A DNA stretch of 64,000 nt from Saprospiraceae bacterium UBA6168 (GTDB taxonomy: Bacteria > Bacteroidota > Bacteroidia > Chitinophagales > Saprospiraceae). Below are positions 27,133-35,186 of the stretch, one piece after another; the stretch's first letter is position 1; each line of letters begins with the position of its first letter. Below the pieces are notes generated by a model. That model was not told the origin of the DNA and did no database searches. It worked only from the letters and a program-made list of their open reading frames with translations. The position numbers and the translations under genes were made by a program. The stretch is from NCBI GenBank assembly GCA_002435785.1, contig DIUC01000099.1, forward strand, positions 40,200 through 104,199, written 5' to 3'.

Positions 27133-27387
27133 ATGCTAACGAATAGAGAAGCATTTCTGCAAAAATACTTTGCCGAATCCAAGCGGGAGAAGCAACTTTC
27201 CATGATGAAAGATTATATGCTTTCGTTGCCACCCGAAGAATTGACGGAGTTCGTGAAGGAACCTATTCGGTTCTTGGGCGAAGCGTTGGAGAGCAAAGAG
27301 GTTAGCGAGGAAAGCAAAGCTAGAATCTTTGAAAAGCTGGACGAGTTGACGTTCCTGCTGAGTGGGAAGGCAGTAGCCTCAACTTGA
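27133..27387 (+). CDS. Small helical protein, second of a bicistron
   Basis: 84 aa beginning M-L-T-N-R-E-A-F-L-Q-K-Y-F-A-E-S. Predicted largely alpha-helical with acidic amphipathic stretches (P-P-E-E-L-T-E-F-V-K-E-P, S-E-E-S-K-A-R-I-F-E-K-L-D-E-L). Coupled to the 56-aa frame three bases upstream. No toxin or antitoxin motif is recognised. Confidence 0.6.
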   Translation: MLTNREAFLQKYFAESKREKQLSMMKDYMLSLPPEELTEFVKEPIRFLGEALESKEVSEESKARIFEKLDELTFLLSGKAVAST

Positions 27388-27443
27388 ATCAGTTACACAA
27401 GCCTGTTTCAGCAGCCCAAAGCTGCCGTCGTGCTTGCGGGTTT

Positions 27444-27495
27444 CCTGCTGGCACTGCCGCTGGGCTTTCCATCAGGGGGGGGTGGTGGTGGGGCA
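27444..27495. repeat. Third copy of the GC-rich repeat
   Basis: Starts with the same CTGCTGGCACTGCCGCTGGG as the copies at 26655 and 26742 and again ends in a G-rich GGTGGTGGTG run. Confidence 0.65.
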
Positions 27496-27543
27496 GCCCC
27501 AAGGAACGCCGTTCTTATAGGTCTTGGCAACACCGCTTTTCCC

Positions 27544-27711
27544 ACCAACATTTCAATTTCCAAACTTCAGCACCGCCAAACCCCGTTTTTAACTACTCCG
27601 AAGGCATTCAGCACGTGCGGAACGCCATTCCAAACGCTCAGAATGGCGTTCCGAATCGGCAAACTGCCATTCCAAACGCTTAGAATGGCAGTTTACTTAT
27701 GCGGAATGCCT
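27544..27711. repeat. 21-bp-period array with two covarying hairpins
   Basis: Eight degenerate 21-nt units. Two perfect hairpins inside: 27618-27630/27641-27653 (13 bp) and 27661-27672/27683-27694 (12 bp), both with a CAAACGCTYA loop. The loop-proximal half GCCATTC/GAATGGC is constant while the distal half differs (GGAAC/GTTCC versus AAACT/AGTTT) with full compensation. Confidence 0.75.
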
Positions 27712-27758
27712 CTGTAGCGGTTTCAAAAGCATTTTAGCCGTTGGCGTTGTAGCGGGAG

Positions 27759-28883
27759 TTACCCAAAATAATCAAAATTCCTCGGCTCTCCCGATAGCTC
27801 CCGTCCTTTCAGCACTTCTTCCAAGAGCTTCACTCTAAGCCCATAGTCGTCCTGTTTTGAGAGGTCAAAATCGGCCTCGGCGATTCGCTTGCGAACATAC
27901 GCTTCGGGGTCGTTGCCGAATGGCCGGATGTACTGTCGCCAGACACGGGGCAGGGCCTCTGCTATTTTGGCGTTGCGGTAGCTTTTTATGGTAAGCCGCA
28001 ACGACTCCCGCCAATCGTGGTGCGGGACAAAGGGAATGGTTTCGGGGATGGCCTTAAGATAATCATACAGTCCATCCAGTTCTGAGTGATCGCTCCTGTG
28101 CCTGCATTTTTTTACATGCGAAATGATGACCTCCGCCAATTCTGGGGTTTCAAAGCACAGCGCAAAATCAATTTCCGCTTCATGGTCTGGATAGGGTTTA
28201 TCCATCTCTGGGTTTGGGACGTAGGGAATGGGATTGGGATGTGCATGTTCCCAGCCGATTTTAGCATATTCCATTTCTTTATCACCCCTTGTATTTGGCA
28301 ACCTGATAAGGTAGCCCGTGCCCCGCATACTGTCGTAGAATTCATACCAACTGGGGGTTATGCCGAACTCACCTGTTTCAAACTCTTCTTTTATATCATC
28401 GTATTCCTGCCAATAATACATATCGTGCATATCCAGGTCTTCTGAATGGCTGCTCTGGAGGTATTGCATGAAAAGCTCAACTTCGTCCAAGGTCACGGGC
28501 GACAGGAAGGGGCATTCCATGAGCAACTTTCGTCCAATGAGTTCAAAATCGTAGGTAATTTTCACAAAAGGCAGTTCGATGCTGCCCGCCCGCCATTCGC
28601 ATTGCAGGTTGAACAATTTTTTTTGTTGGATGGCTTCCAAGGCGTATCGGGCCAAGGTATTGAACTCTTTGTTGGCTGGCTTGAAGTCATCAATGTATAA
28701 ATCGGGATATAGCAGCGCACTGTGCTTGGAAAAAGCATATTGCTTAATAAAGGAGTCCCAAGCGTAATTTCGGTATTGTGCGAACCAGGTCTTGGTCTTC
28801 TTATCGTTTTCAAGTTGTTGACGAAGTTGCGCTTCGATGGTTTTTTGGTCTGGCAGTGTAGAAGCTGGTGTTGATTTGGCCAT
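27759..28883 (-). CDS. Unknown protein, paralogue A
   Basis: 374 aa from ATG 28883 (M-A-K-S-T-P-A-S); the longer frame to 29051 is not shared with the paralogue. It is clearly homologous over its full length to the product of 30230-31348: shared blocks D-F-K-P-A-N-K-E-F-N, Q-Q-K-K-L-F-N-L-Q-C, I-T-P-S-W-Y-E-F-Y-D-S, Y-V-P-N-P-E-M-D-K-P-Y-P, and A-L-P-R-V-W-R-x-Y. Cytoplasmic, no signal peptide or membrane segment, no recognised catalytic motif. The family is unknown to me. It is the last gene of a minus-strand run that includes the four-helix-bundle gene. Confidence 0.75.
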   Translation of the reverse strand: MAKSTPASTLPDQKTIEAQLRQQLENDKKTKTWFAQYRNYAWDSFIKQYAFSKHSALLYPDLYIDDFKPANKEFNTLARYALEAIQQKKLFNLQCEWRAGSIELPFVKITYDFELIGRKLLMECPFLSPVTLDEVELFMQYLQSSHSEDLDMHDMYYWQEYDDIKEEFETGEFGITPSWYEFYDSMRGTGYLIRLPNTRGDKEMEYAKIGWEHAHPNPIPYVPNPEMDKPYPDHEAEIDFALCFETPELAEVIISHVKKCRHRSDHSELDGLYDYLKAIPETIPFVPHHDWRESLRLTIKSYRNAKIAEALPRVWRQYIRPFGNDPEAYVRKRIAEADFDLSKQDDYGLRVKLLEEVLKGRELSGEPRNFDYFG

Positions 28884-29421
28884 AATATGCGCTTTTTTTG
28901 GTGAATAAACAGTCAATGGTTTTGAGGTGACAATGTATGAATTTGATTGATATTCAACAAAAAAAAACCATTTGTCGCAAATATTTTTTAGCAGCTCTGA
29001 AGCGCCGACGTTCTTGCAGGTATGCAGGTAGGGCGAGGGGTGCGTTTCCACTGGATGTGATTGGCGGCACTGTCCATTGTTTTCACCGCAAGGCCATCAC
29101 TGGTTCATTGGGTGTTTCGGGTTGGCAAGCAGTTGTGGTGGTTTCAGTAAAGGCAAGACATCCATTTCTTTCATGGAACACCTTACCCTCCTCGTCGCCC
29201 TTTGCACAAAACCTTATGATGTCCAGTAGCTAACATTTCCAAAACCGAGGGAAGTTAAAATTAATGTAAGGTGGCATCTCCAGATATCGCACAAAAAAAA
29301 ACAGCCACAATGTGCATTGTGACTGTTCTTAATGGTTTTGAGAAATAGCATTTAAAAAAACCTGACGGTTTACTATCATGTCATTTGGGCGATCTTCCTT
29401 AAATAAGCCCGCTTCCCGATT
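28884..29421. other. Intergenic stretch with one terminator
   Basis: 538 nt. Apart from the terminator at 29292-29327 I see no supported gene; a 98-codon plus-strand frame and a 48-codon minus-strand frame without start codon lack recognisable features. An AATATTTG near-match to the -7 box lies near 28978 on the minus strand. Confidence 0.4.
29292..29327 (-). terminator. Terminator downstream of the four-helix-bundle gene
   Basis: AACAGCCACAATG / CATTGTGACTGTT stem with one mismatch; on the minus strand it is followed by a run of nine T interrupted once. About 100 nt after the stop codon at 29422. Confidence 0.7.
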
Positions 29422-29922
29422 TTAGTTTTGGTTTATGTAACCGTCCCGACGATTTTGTGTCAGGTTGTCGTTGTCGTTGTCGTAAGCAGGTATGAGTCTT
29501 TCTGCCGTGGCGAGGGATTCCCTTATTTGGTCACGTTGCTTCAGCACGGTTTGGTAGGCGATGCTGGTGGAATCCAGCTCTTCCAGAGCTTCGTTGTAGT
29601 TTTCCAGCGCATTCGATTCGCCACGCCTTACTTCTTCGAGGATGTTTTTCTCCTCGTTGGAAGCCACTGAAGATTTCAAATCCATCCACATCCGGTGGAG
29701 TTTGGCGGCAAAGGTATCGCCCTTTTCAATCTCACCGCCGAGGCTGGTAACCAAGCTCTTCAACTCATTGCCAAAGAGGCTTCTCTGGGTGGAGTATTTC
29801 CGGAACAACTCTTTCAGGTGTGGGGCATCCACATCTTCAGCTGCTTCCCGAAAACCCTTTTCAGCGTCATTACTCTTGCTCAGCAGGTCGTTCAGTACAT
29901 CGATTTGATCTCGTCTGTCCAT
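29422..29922 (-). CDS. PA2169/DUF2383-type four-helix-bundle protein
   Basis: 166 aa, entirely helical and ferritin-like in layout, matching the PA2169 family: D-V-L-N-D-L-L-S-K-S-N-D-A-E-K-G-F near the N-terminus, K-x-L-F-x-x-Y-S-x-Q-R-x-x-F, and a G-D-T-F-A-A-K-L-H-R-x-W-M-D-L-K segment. Proteins of this family are linked to stress responses and may bind metals, but function is not established. It sits between two paralogous genes of unknown function, all on the minus strand. Confidence 0.82.
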   Translation of the reverse strand: MDRRDQIDVLNDLLSKSNDAEKGFREAAEDVDAPHLKELFRKYSTQRSLFGNELKSLVTSLGGEIEKGDTFAAKLHRMWMDLKSSVASNEEKNILEEVRRGESNALENYNEALEELDSTSIAYQTVLKQRDQIRESLATAERLIPAYDNDNDNLTQNRRDGYINQN

Positions 29923-30229
29923 TTTAAAAGATTTTGATGGTTAAAAAAATAGGAATGAACTCGGTTTTTTTGGGGTGAATTCTACTCCACTGTTTTTATC
30001 GGAGGTATGACTAAAACGGAAGTATATTGGTGTTGTTCAAACGCCTTTCAAAAAGTTCCGATTTTGCTTTACAGCCGAATGGTAATTTCGTGGATTATTT
30101 ACAAAACCAAATGTGGCAAGTAAGTTTCAGCAGCCCCATAGTGAGGTGGCCTTGCAGGTTGGCGCAGTGTGCTTTTTAATGTTTTGTTCGTGGATTTTAC
30201 CCTCAACCGCCAGCATTACCTCTGGCCCC
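29923..30229. other. Intergenic stretch, nothing recognised
   Basis: 307 nt without a supported gene or terminator. TTGTTCAAACGCCTTTC at 30033-30049 recurs exactly at 46904-46920. Confidence 0.3.
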
Positions 30230-31348
30230 TCAATAATCAAAATCCATTGGCTCGCCCATCAGTTCACGGCCTTTTAGTACAAAATCCAACAACATTTTGC
30301 GAATCCCAACATCGTCCATTGCGGAAAGGTCAAAATCCGCTGAGGCGATGCGCTTGCGGACATAAGCATCGGGGTCGTTGCCGAATTTCTTGCTGTAATG
30401 CCGCCATACACGGGGCAGGGCCTCTGCTGTTTTGAAGTTGCGATAGCTTTGTACGGTGAGCCGGAGTGATTCCCGCCAATCGTTGTGGGGCACGAATGGA
30501 ATCGTTTCTGGAATCGTTTTGAGGTATTCGTAGTCCTCGTCAAGCACTTCATGATTGCTATTGTGCTTGTAGGTTTTTATATGCGAAATGATAATTTCTG
30601 CTATTTCCTGCGTTTCAAAGCACCTTGCAAAGTCCATTTTGGCCTCATAGCTTGGATAAGGTTTGTCCATCTCTGGGTTTGGCACGTATGGAGGGGCGCT
30701 GGCGCGCTTAAGTTCCCTTGCCTTTTCCATATATGCGTCTTCCTTTATTCCCCTGACATTGGGCAGCCTCAGCAGGTAGCCAGTGCCCCGCCTACTGTCA
30801 TAAAACTCGTACCAACTGGGGGTTATACTGAATTCACCCGTCTCGTCTTCTTCCTTCATGTCTTCGTATTCCTGCCAATGGTACATGTCGCACAAGTTCA
30901 AGTCATCCGAATCGCTGCTTTCGAGGTACTGGATAAAAAGCTCCACTTCGTCCCAAGACACAGGCGGCAGGAAGGGGCATTCCATTATTTGGTTTCTTCC
31001 AATGATTTCAAAATCGTAGGAGATTTGGACAAACGGCAATTGGACACTTTCAGCCCGCCACTGGCACTGAAGGTTGAACAGCTTTTTCTGCTGGATAGCC
31101 TCCAGTGCTTGCCGGGCAAGTTGGTTGAATTCTTTGTTGGCAGGCTTAAAGTCGTTGATAAACAATTTGGGATGTTGCAGCGCAAGGCTTTTGGTGTGCG
31201 AATATTGCTTAATAAAGTCGTCCCAAGTATGCTTGTTGTATTTTTCGAACCATGTTTTCATGGTGGCGTCCGTTTGCAGTTGTTGCTGCAATTGCTCGGC
31301 GAGGGTCTTGGCGTCGGGCACTTTCGATGAGGATTTCGGTTTTGCCAT
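30230..31348 (-). CDS. Unknown protein, paralogue B
   Basis: 372 aa, start ATG 31348 (M-A-K-P-K-S-S-S). Full-length paralogue of the 27759-28883 product, similar in length and with many identical blocks (E-A-I-Q-Q-K-K-L-F-N-L-Q-C, P-S-W-Y-E-F-Y-D-S, P-N-P-E-M-D-K-P-Y-P). The region between about 215 and 240 differs most between the two. No signal peptide, membrane segment or known motif. The retained acidic/aromatic blocks suggest a folded enzyme or binding protein, but nothing can be assigned. Confidence 0.75.
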   Translation of the reverse strand: MAKPKSSSKVPDAKTLAEQLQQQLQTDATMKTWFEKYNKHTWDDFIKQYSHTKSLALQHPKLFINDFKPANKEFNQLARQALEAIQQKKLFNLQCQWRAESVQLPFVQISYDFEIIGRNQIMECPFLPPVSWDEVELFIQYLESSDSDDLNLCDMYHWQEYEDMKEEDETGEFSITPSWYEFYDSRRGTGYLLRLPNVRGIKEDAYMEKARELKRASAPPYVPNPEMDKPYPSYEAKMDFARCFETQEIAEIIISHIKTYKHNSNHEVLDEDYEYLKTIPETIPFVPHNDWRESLRLTVQSYRNFKTAEALPRVWRHYSKKFGNDPDAYVRKRIASADFDLSAMDDVGIRKMLLDFVLKGRELMGEPMDFDY

Positions 31349-31399
31349 GATAGGTGGATTTATATTTTAAACAGTTTTATTGCTTAACGGTAATGTGTG

Positions 31400-31981
31400 C
31401 TACACCGGCAGCAGCCGAAACGACCGACGATGCTCCCCCGTAGGCCCATGCTGCCCGATAGCCGCACGGTGTTCCAACGTGGGGTAACCTTTGTTGCGTT
31501 CCCAGCCATATTGCGGGTAATTTTTGGCGAGCAGTTCCATGTGTTCGTCCCGATAGGTCTTCGCCAACACGGAGGCGGCGGCTATGCTGAGGAAGCGCTC
31601 GTCGCCCTTCACCATGCAGTGGTGCGGGATGTCGGGGTATGGACGGAAGCGGTTGCCGTCAATGAGCAGTGAGGTTGGCTTCGTGTTCAGCTTCGCAATG
31701 GCCCGGTGCATCCCCTCCACCGAGGCCCAGAGGATGTTGAGCTGGTCAATTTCCACCGGGGAAAGGCTCACCACGGCATACGAAATCGCCGCCCGTTCGA
31801 TGATGGGCCGCAGCTCACAGCGTTGGTTTTCGGTGAGTTGCTTCGAGTCGTTGAGGAAGGGGTGGACAAAGTCCTTGGGCAAGATAACGGCTGCCGCAAA
31901 CACTGGACCTGCGAGGCAACCCCGGCCTGCTTCGTCGCAGCCGGCTTCGGTTTCGTATTCGTTGAAAAAGGGAAGTAACAT
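31400..31981 (-). CDS. rnhB: Ribonuclease HII
   Basis: 193 aa, typical length. Removes ribonucleotides from RNA-DNA hybrids. Active-site block A-G-C-D-E-A-G-R-G-C-L-A-G-P-V with the D-E pair, then L-N-D-S-K-Q-L-T, and S-L-L-I-D-G-N near residue 110, followed by A-A-A-S-V-L-A-K-T-Y-R-D. A TATATTTG box lies 28 nt upstream of the start on the minus strand. Confidence 0.94.
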   Translation of the reverse strand: MLLPFFNEYETEAGCDEAGRGCLAGPVFAAAVILPKDFVHPFLNDSKQLTENQRCELRPIIERAAISYAVVSLSPVEIDQLNILWASVEGMHRAIAKLNTKPTSLLIDGNRFRPYPDIPHHCMVKGDERFLSIAAASVLAKTYRDEHMELLAKNYPQYGWERNKGYPTLEHRAAIGQHGPTGEHRRSFRLLPV

Positions 31982-32009
31982 GCAAACACTGTCATTAATA
32001 AAAACGGAG

Positions 32010-32017
32010 CAAATATA
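32010..32017 (-). promoter_or_regulatory. -7 box for rnhB
   Basis: Minus-strand TATATTTG, full match to TAnnTTTG; the -33 TTG is not clear. Confidence 0.5.
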
Positions 32018-32115
32018 GGGCTTCCTTTTATAGGCAGTATCCCAAGCCCCATCCAGTTCCCAATCTCCCCATTATAAAGATTTGTTTTTGCAAACCCAAT
32101 TTTAATCCTTTCTCC

Positions 32116-32123
32116 TACCTTTG
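32116..32123 (+). promoter_or_regulatory. -7 box for the Tat-exported TIM-barrel gene
   Basis: TACCTTTG matches TAnnTTTG; the nearest upstream TTTG (32087-32090) is 25 nt away, longer than ideal. Confidence 0.45.
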
Positions 32124-32170
32124 GCATTTCACTTCTAACCGAGACATTCACCATCAAAAATTTCAACAAA

Positions 32171-33172
32171 ATGAAAGATTCAAGAAGAAACTTCCTCAAA
32201 CACGCTGGCATGTCGCTCGGTGCGCTCTGGCTGGCTGGCTGCGGCCCCAATGACGGCAAATCCGCCGGGGCAACAGGCGAACAAGCAGACTCCACCGCTG
32301 TGGCAGGTGCCGCCAAACCGCTTTTTTTCAAGATTTCGCTGGCGCAATGGTCGTTGCACAAGACCATTTTTGACCAAAAGGCGCTTGACAACCTCGACTT
32401 CGCTGCCACTGCCCGCAATAAGTTCGGCATAGAAGGTATCGAGTACGTCAACCAGATGTTTGCCGACAAGGCAAAGGACGCAGCATACTTAGCCGAACTG
32501 AACAAGCGGGCTGCCGATAATGGCGTGACTCAATTGCTTATTATGGTGGACGGCGAGGGGGGCATGGCCGAAACGGACAAGAAGAAACTCAACGAAGCCA
32601 TCGAAAACCACAAAAAATGGGTGGATGCCGCTGCCACGCTCGGCTGCCACAGCATCCGGGTGAACGCATTCAGCAGCAACCCCAGCGCCGAGGAGGCAGC
32701 AAAAGCCGCCGTCGAGGGGCTTGGCAAATTGGGCGAGTACGGCGCAAAGGCAGGCATCAACGTCATTGTGGAAAACCACGGGGGCTTCTCCTCCAATGGC
32801 GCTTGGCTCGCTGGCGTAATGAAGCAAATCAACAAGCCCAATGTGGGCTGCCTGCCTGACTTCGGCAATTTCTGCGTGAAGCGGGAAAACAAGGAAGGAG
32901 ACCCCTGGAACGGCAAGTGCATTGAGGAGTACGACCGCTACCTTGGTGTGGCCGAAATGATGCCGTTCGCCAAGGGCGTTAGTGCCAAGTCCAATGAGTT
33001 CGACGCCGAGGGCAACTGCATCGAGACCGACTACCGCAAGATGCTCAAAGTGGTGAAGGACGCCGGGTACACCGGCTTCATCGGCATTGAGTTCGAAGGC
33101 ACCAAGCCAGAAGAAGAGGGCATTCGGCTCACCAAAGCACTACTGGAAAGGGTTGGAGCAGAATTGAGTTAA
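32171..33172 (+). CDS. Tat-exported sugar phosphate isomerase/epimerase-like TIM barrel lipoprotein
   Basis: 333 aa. Twin-arginine signal S-R-R-N-F-L-K-H-A-G followed by a lipobox (W-L-A-G-C-G), so probably a Tat-dependent lipoprotein. The rest is a xylose-isomerase-like (AP endonuclease family 2) barrel: G-I-E-G-I-E-Y-V-N, V-I-V-E-N-H-G-G, G-C-L-P-D-F-G-N-F, and the C-terminal Y-T-G-F-I-G-I-E-F-E-G. Metal-binding E, D, H and E residues are present at the expected strand ends. Substrate unknown; related Bacteroidota proteins are often in sugar or inositol catabolism. Confidence 0.85.
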   Translation: MKDSRRNFLKHAGMSLGALWLAGCGPNDGKSAGATGEQADSTAVAGAAKPLFFKISLAQWSLHKTIFDQKALDNLDFAATARNKFGIEGIEYVNQMFADKAKDAAYLAELNKRAADNGVTQLLIMVDGEGGMAETDKKKLNEAIENHKKWVDAAATLGCHSIRVNAFSSNPSAEEAAKAAVEGLGKLGEYGAKAGINVIVENHGGFSSNGAWLAGVMKQINKPNVGCLPDFGNFCVKRENKEGDPWNGKCIEEYDRYLGVAEMMPFAKGVSAKSNEFDAEGNCIETDYRKMLKVVKDAGYTGFIGIEFEGTKPEEEGIRLTKALLERVGAELS

Positions 33173-33183
33173 ATCTGGAAATT

Positions 33184-33217
33184 GGTTGAATTGGGCAGCC
33201 ATCTACCCAATTCAACC
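33184..33217. terminator. Hairpin between convergent genes
   Basis: Perfect 12-bp stem GGTTGAATTGGG (33184-33195) with CCCAATTCAACC (33206-33217), loop of 10 nt, followed by two more TTCAAC units at 9-nt spacing. Lies between the TIM-barrel gene and the convergent ykgJ-like gene; no strong T-tract. Confidence 0.6.
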
Positions 33218-33241
33218 GCTTCAACTACTTCAACCAATTCC

Positions 33242-33736
33242 CTACCTCATCCTGCTGTCAATCTCTCGCAAAATATGGTACACCGCCGGGCAAACCGACG
33301 CATTTGGGAGGTGCAGCCGCATGTTTTTTGAGAAGTCCAAATAGTTGGTATGCGGGTATTGCCGACAAGCACGGGGACGGATTTCGTAAATCGAGCACTT
33401 GTTGTCAACTTCCAAAAATGGGCACGGTGTAGCATTCATCACCGTGTCGCCGTCCTCGTCCACAGTCAGGTACTTGCGCTCAAATTCGGTGGGTGTCATG
33501 CCAAAATCCTTGGCTATACGGGTCACATCGGTCTTGGTGACGATGGGCGGTATGCCCGTGCAGCAGCCAGCACAATCGAGGCAGTCAATTTTTTTGAAAA
33601 CAGCATCATGCACCTCATCGGCGAGCTGGTCAAGTTGCTTTCCAGCCTTGCGCTTCAAGCGTTTGACAATCTCGGCATTTTCTGTCGAGGCAATGTCCTT
33701 TTTGCGCTTCCAATCTTCGATGAGTGCGTTTGGCAT
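33242..33736 (-). CDS. YkgJ family cysteine-cluster (zinc/iron chelator) protein
   Basis: 164 aa from ATG 33736 (M-P-N-A-L-I-E-D-W). Cysteine cluster C-L-D-C-A-G-C-C-T-G, later C-P-F-L, C-S-I-Y-E-I-R-P-x-x-C-R-Q-Y-P and a final V-C-P-A-V, the pattern of the YkgJ/UPF0153 family thought to bind an Fe-S cluster or metal. It lies 56 nt downstream of cysH on the same strand and is probably the last gene of the sulfur operon, although its role in it is unknown. Confidence 0.85.
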   Translation of the reverse strand: MPNALIEDWKRKKDIASTENAEIVKRLKRKAGKQLDQLADEVHDAVFKKIDCLDCAGCCTGIPPIVTKTDVTRIAKDFGMTPTEFERKYLTVDEDGDTVMNATPCPFLEVDNKCSIYEIRPRACRQYPHTNYLDFSKNMRLHLPNASVCPAVYHILREIDSRMR

Positions 33737-33792
33737 TCCGCAAAAGTAACTATGAAATCCTTCCCGAAGTGTTCCCGCAAAGGGCTTGCAAC

Positions 33793-34527
33793 CTACTTTT
33801 TTATAAAATACCCAGGGTGCAGCCCGCACTCCGTCCGACTTTGCCCTTTAAAACGGCCTTCCCTACCCTCTCCCATTTTCGTACAGTGCACGCATCCGAT
33901 TGACCCATAGCCCTTTCCCTCCAGCGGATGGCTGGGTAGGTTGTGCAAGGAAAAATGGTAGAGCAGTTCCCCCTCGTCTATGTCAATCAGTGGGTGAAAT
34001 TTCAAGATGTCGCCCTGCCGCTCGAACACCCGCAGGTGCGACCGGAAATCGGTCTGGTAAGCCATCAGCCCAGAAATCCAGACTTTATGGGCTGCCTTCA
34101 CGGCCTCCAATGGCACCACTTTGTTGATGGAACAGCACATGCGAGGATGCTCCACCCACCATTGTTCGTCGGTGGTCAAGGCATTTTGCAACGGGTCAGG
34201 TAGCACATTGACCACATCCAGCCCGAAAAGCGCCGTCAGTTGGTCCTTGTAGGCCAGCGTCTCTGGGAAGTGGTAGGTGGTATCTATGAAATGCACCCGC
34301 TGTTTGGGATGGATTTCGTTCAGCCAATAGAGCAGAAAAGCAGAACTGGTGCCGAACGACGAGGTCAGCAGCACGTCTTCTTCCCGAAAATATTTGTACA
34401 AAAGCCGAATACGCTCTTGGTACGACAGCGGTGTAAAAACGTCGTTTAGTAGCTCTACACTGATGTCTTGCCACTGCGCCGTTTGGGTTGCTGGGGCAAT
34501 ATTTGATGCTTCAAACTCCAATGTCAT
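33793..34527 (-). CDS. cysH: Assimilatory adenylyl-sulfate (APS/PAPS) reductase
   Basis: 244 aa. Reduces activated sulfate to sulfite with thioredoxin or glutaredoxin. S-S-F-G-T-S-S-A-F-L-L-Y at the ATP-sulfurylase-like PP-loop, F-I-D-T-T-Y-H-F-P-E-T, then the paired cysteines M-C-C-S and G-C-V-H-C-T, which ligate a 4Fe-4S cluster and point to the APS reductase subtype. The C-terminal E-C-G-L-H motif carries the catalytic cysteine. Fourth structural gene of the operon starting at 38173; 56 nt after the siroheme gene. Confidence 0.92.
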   Translation of the reverse strand: MTLEFEASNIAPATQTAQWQDISVELLNDVFTPLSYQERIRLLYKYFREEDVLLTSSFGTSSAFLLYWLNEIHPKQRVHFIDTTYHFPETLAYKDQLTALFGLDVVNVLPDPLQNALTTDEQWWVEHPRMCCSINKVVPLEAVKAAHKVWISGLMAYQTDFRSHLRVFERQGDILKFHPLIDIDEGELLYHFSLHNLPSHPLEGKGYGSIGCVHCTKMGEGREGRFKGQSRTECGLHPGYFIKK

Positions 34528-34583
34528 AGTCTAAGAATGAGGTGAAAAAATGAAATCTTGGGTCAATTGGCCTAATGGCAAAA

Positions 34584-35186
34584 TCAATTTTTCTGGGCCA
34601 CCAACAAGGCGGTCAGGTCATTGAGATGGTCAACTTTTTCCTGAAAGTCGCCGGTCAGCCTTTTTCTTAGCGAATGGAGATTTTTTAAAAGGTTGGGCGT
34701 ATTGTCTGGTAGGGCTTCCTCCAAAATTTGCCGGAGGCGCTTGGCAAAAGTAGGAGATTTCCCGTTTGTGGAAATGGCAATTTTCAAATCGCCCTTCGTC
34801 ACCACCCCTCCGAGGTAGAAGTCGCAGAGGTCGGGCGTGTCGGCCACATTCACCAGAGCACCCCACGATTTTGCAGCTTCCCGCACTTGCTCATTCAGCG
34901 GCCTGTTGTTCGTGGCGGCGATAACCAATTGAAAACCAACGACATCCGTCGGCTCAAAGTCCCGTGGGCGAAACGTCACCTTGTGGCCGGGATGCGTCCG
35001 AAGCAGCTCGAATATCTTGGGGGAAATCCACGGTGACACCACTGTTACGTTGGCGTCGGGGCTGCTTTTTAGAATAAAAAAAAGTTTTTCGTGTGCTACC
35101 TCGCCAGCACCTATTATTAATAGGTCAAGCTCATGCAGCTTCAGGAAAACTGGATACAATGGGTTGGATGTGGGTTGAGTAATCAT
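34584..35186 (-). CDS. Siroheme synthase N-terminal type: precorrin-2 dehydrogenase/ferrochelatase
   Basis: 200 aa, length of stand-alone Met8p/SirC-like or CysG-N proteins. NAD-binding Rossmann start L-L-I-I-G-A-G-E-V-A-H-E-K, then V-T-V-V-S-P-W, V-I-A-A-T-N-N-R-P-L-N and the D-F-Y-L-G-G-V-V...A-I-S-T-N-G-K-S-P segment. It converts precorrin-2 to sirohydrochlorin and siroheme, the cofactor of the sulfite reductase encoded two genes upstream. The start ATG 35186 overlaps the cobA stop in an ATGA arrangement, indicating translational coupling. Confidence 0.9.
   Translation of the reverse strand: MITQPTSNPLYPVFLKLHELDLLIIGAGEVAHEKLFFILKSSPDANVTVVSPWISPKIFELLRTHPGHKVTFRPRDFEPTDVVGFQLVIAATNNRPLNEQVREAAKSWGALVNVADTPDLCDFYLGGVVTKGDLKIAISTNGKSPTFAKRLRQILEEALPDNTPNLLKNLHSLRKRLTGDFQEKVDHLNDLTALLVAQKN

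Noticed and set aside
27544..27711. CRISPR-like array
   Set aside because: Units are degenerate 21-mers without conserved repeat and unique spacer alternation, and no cas gene is near.
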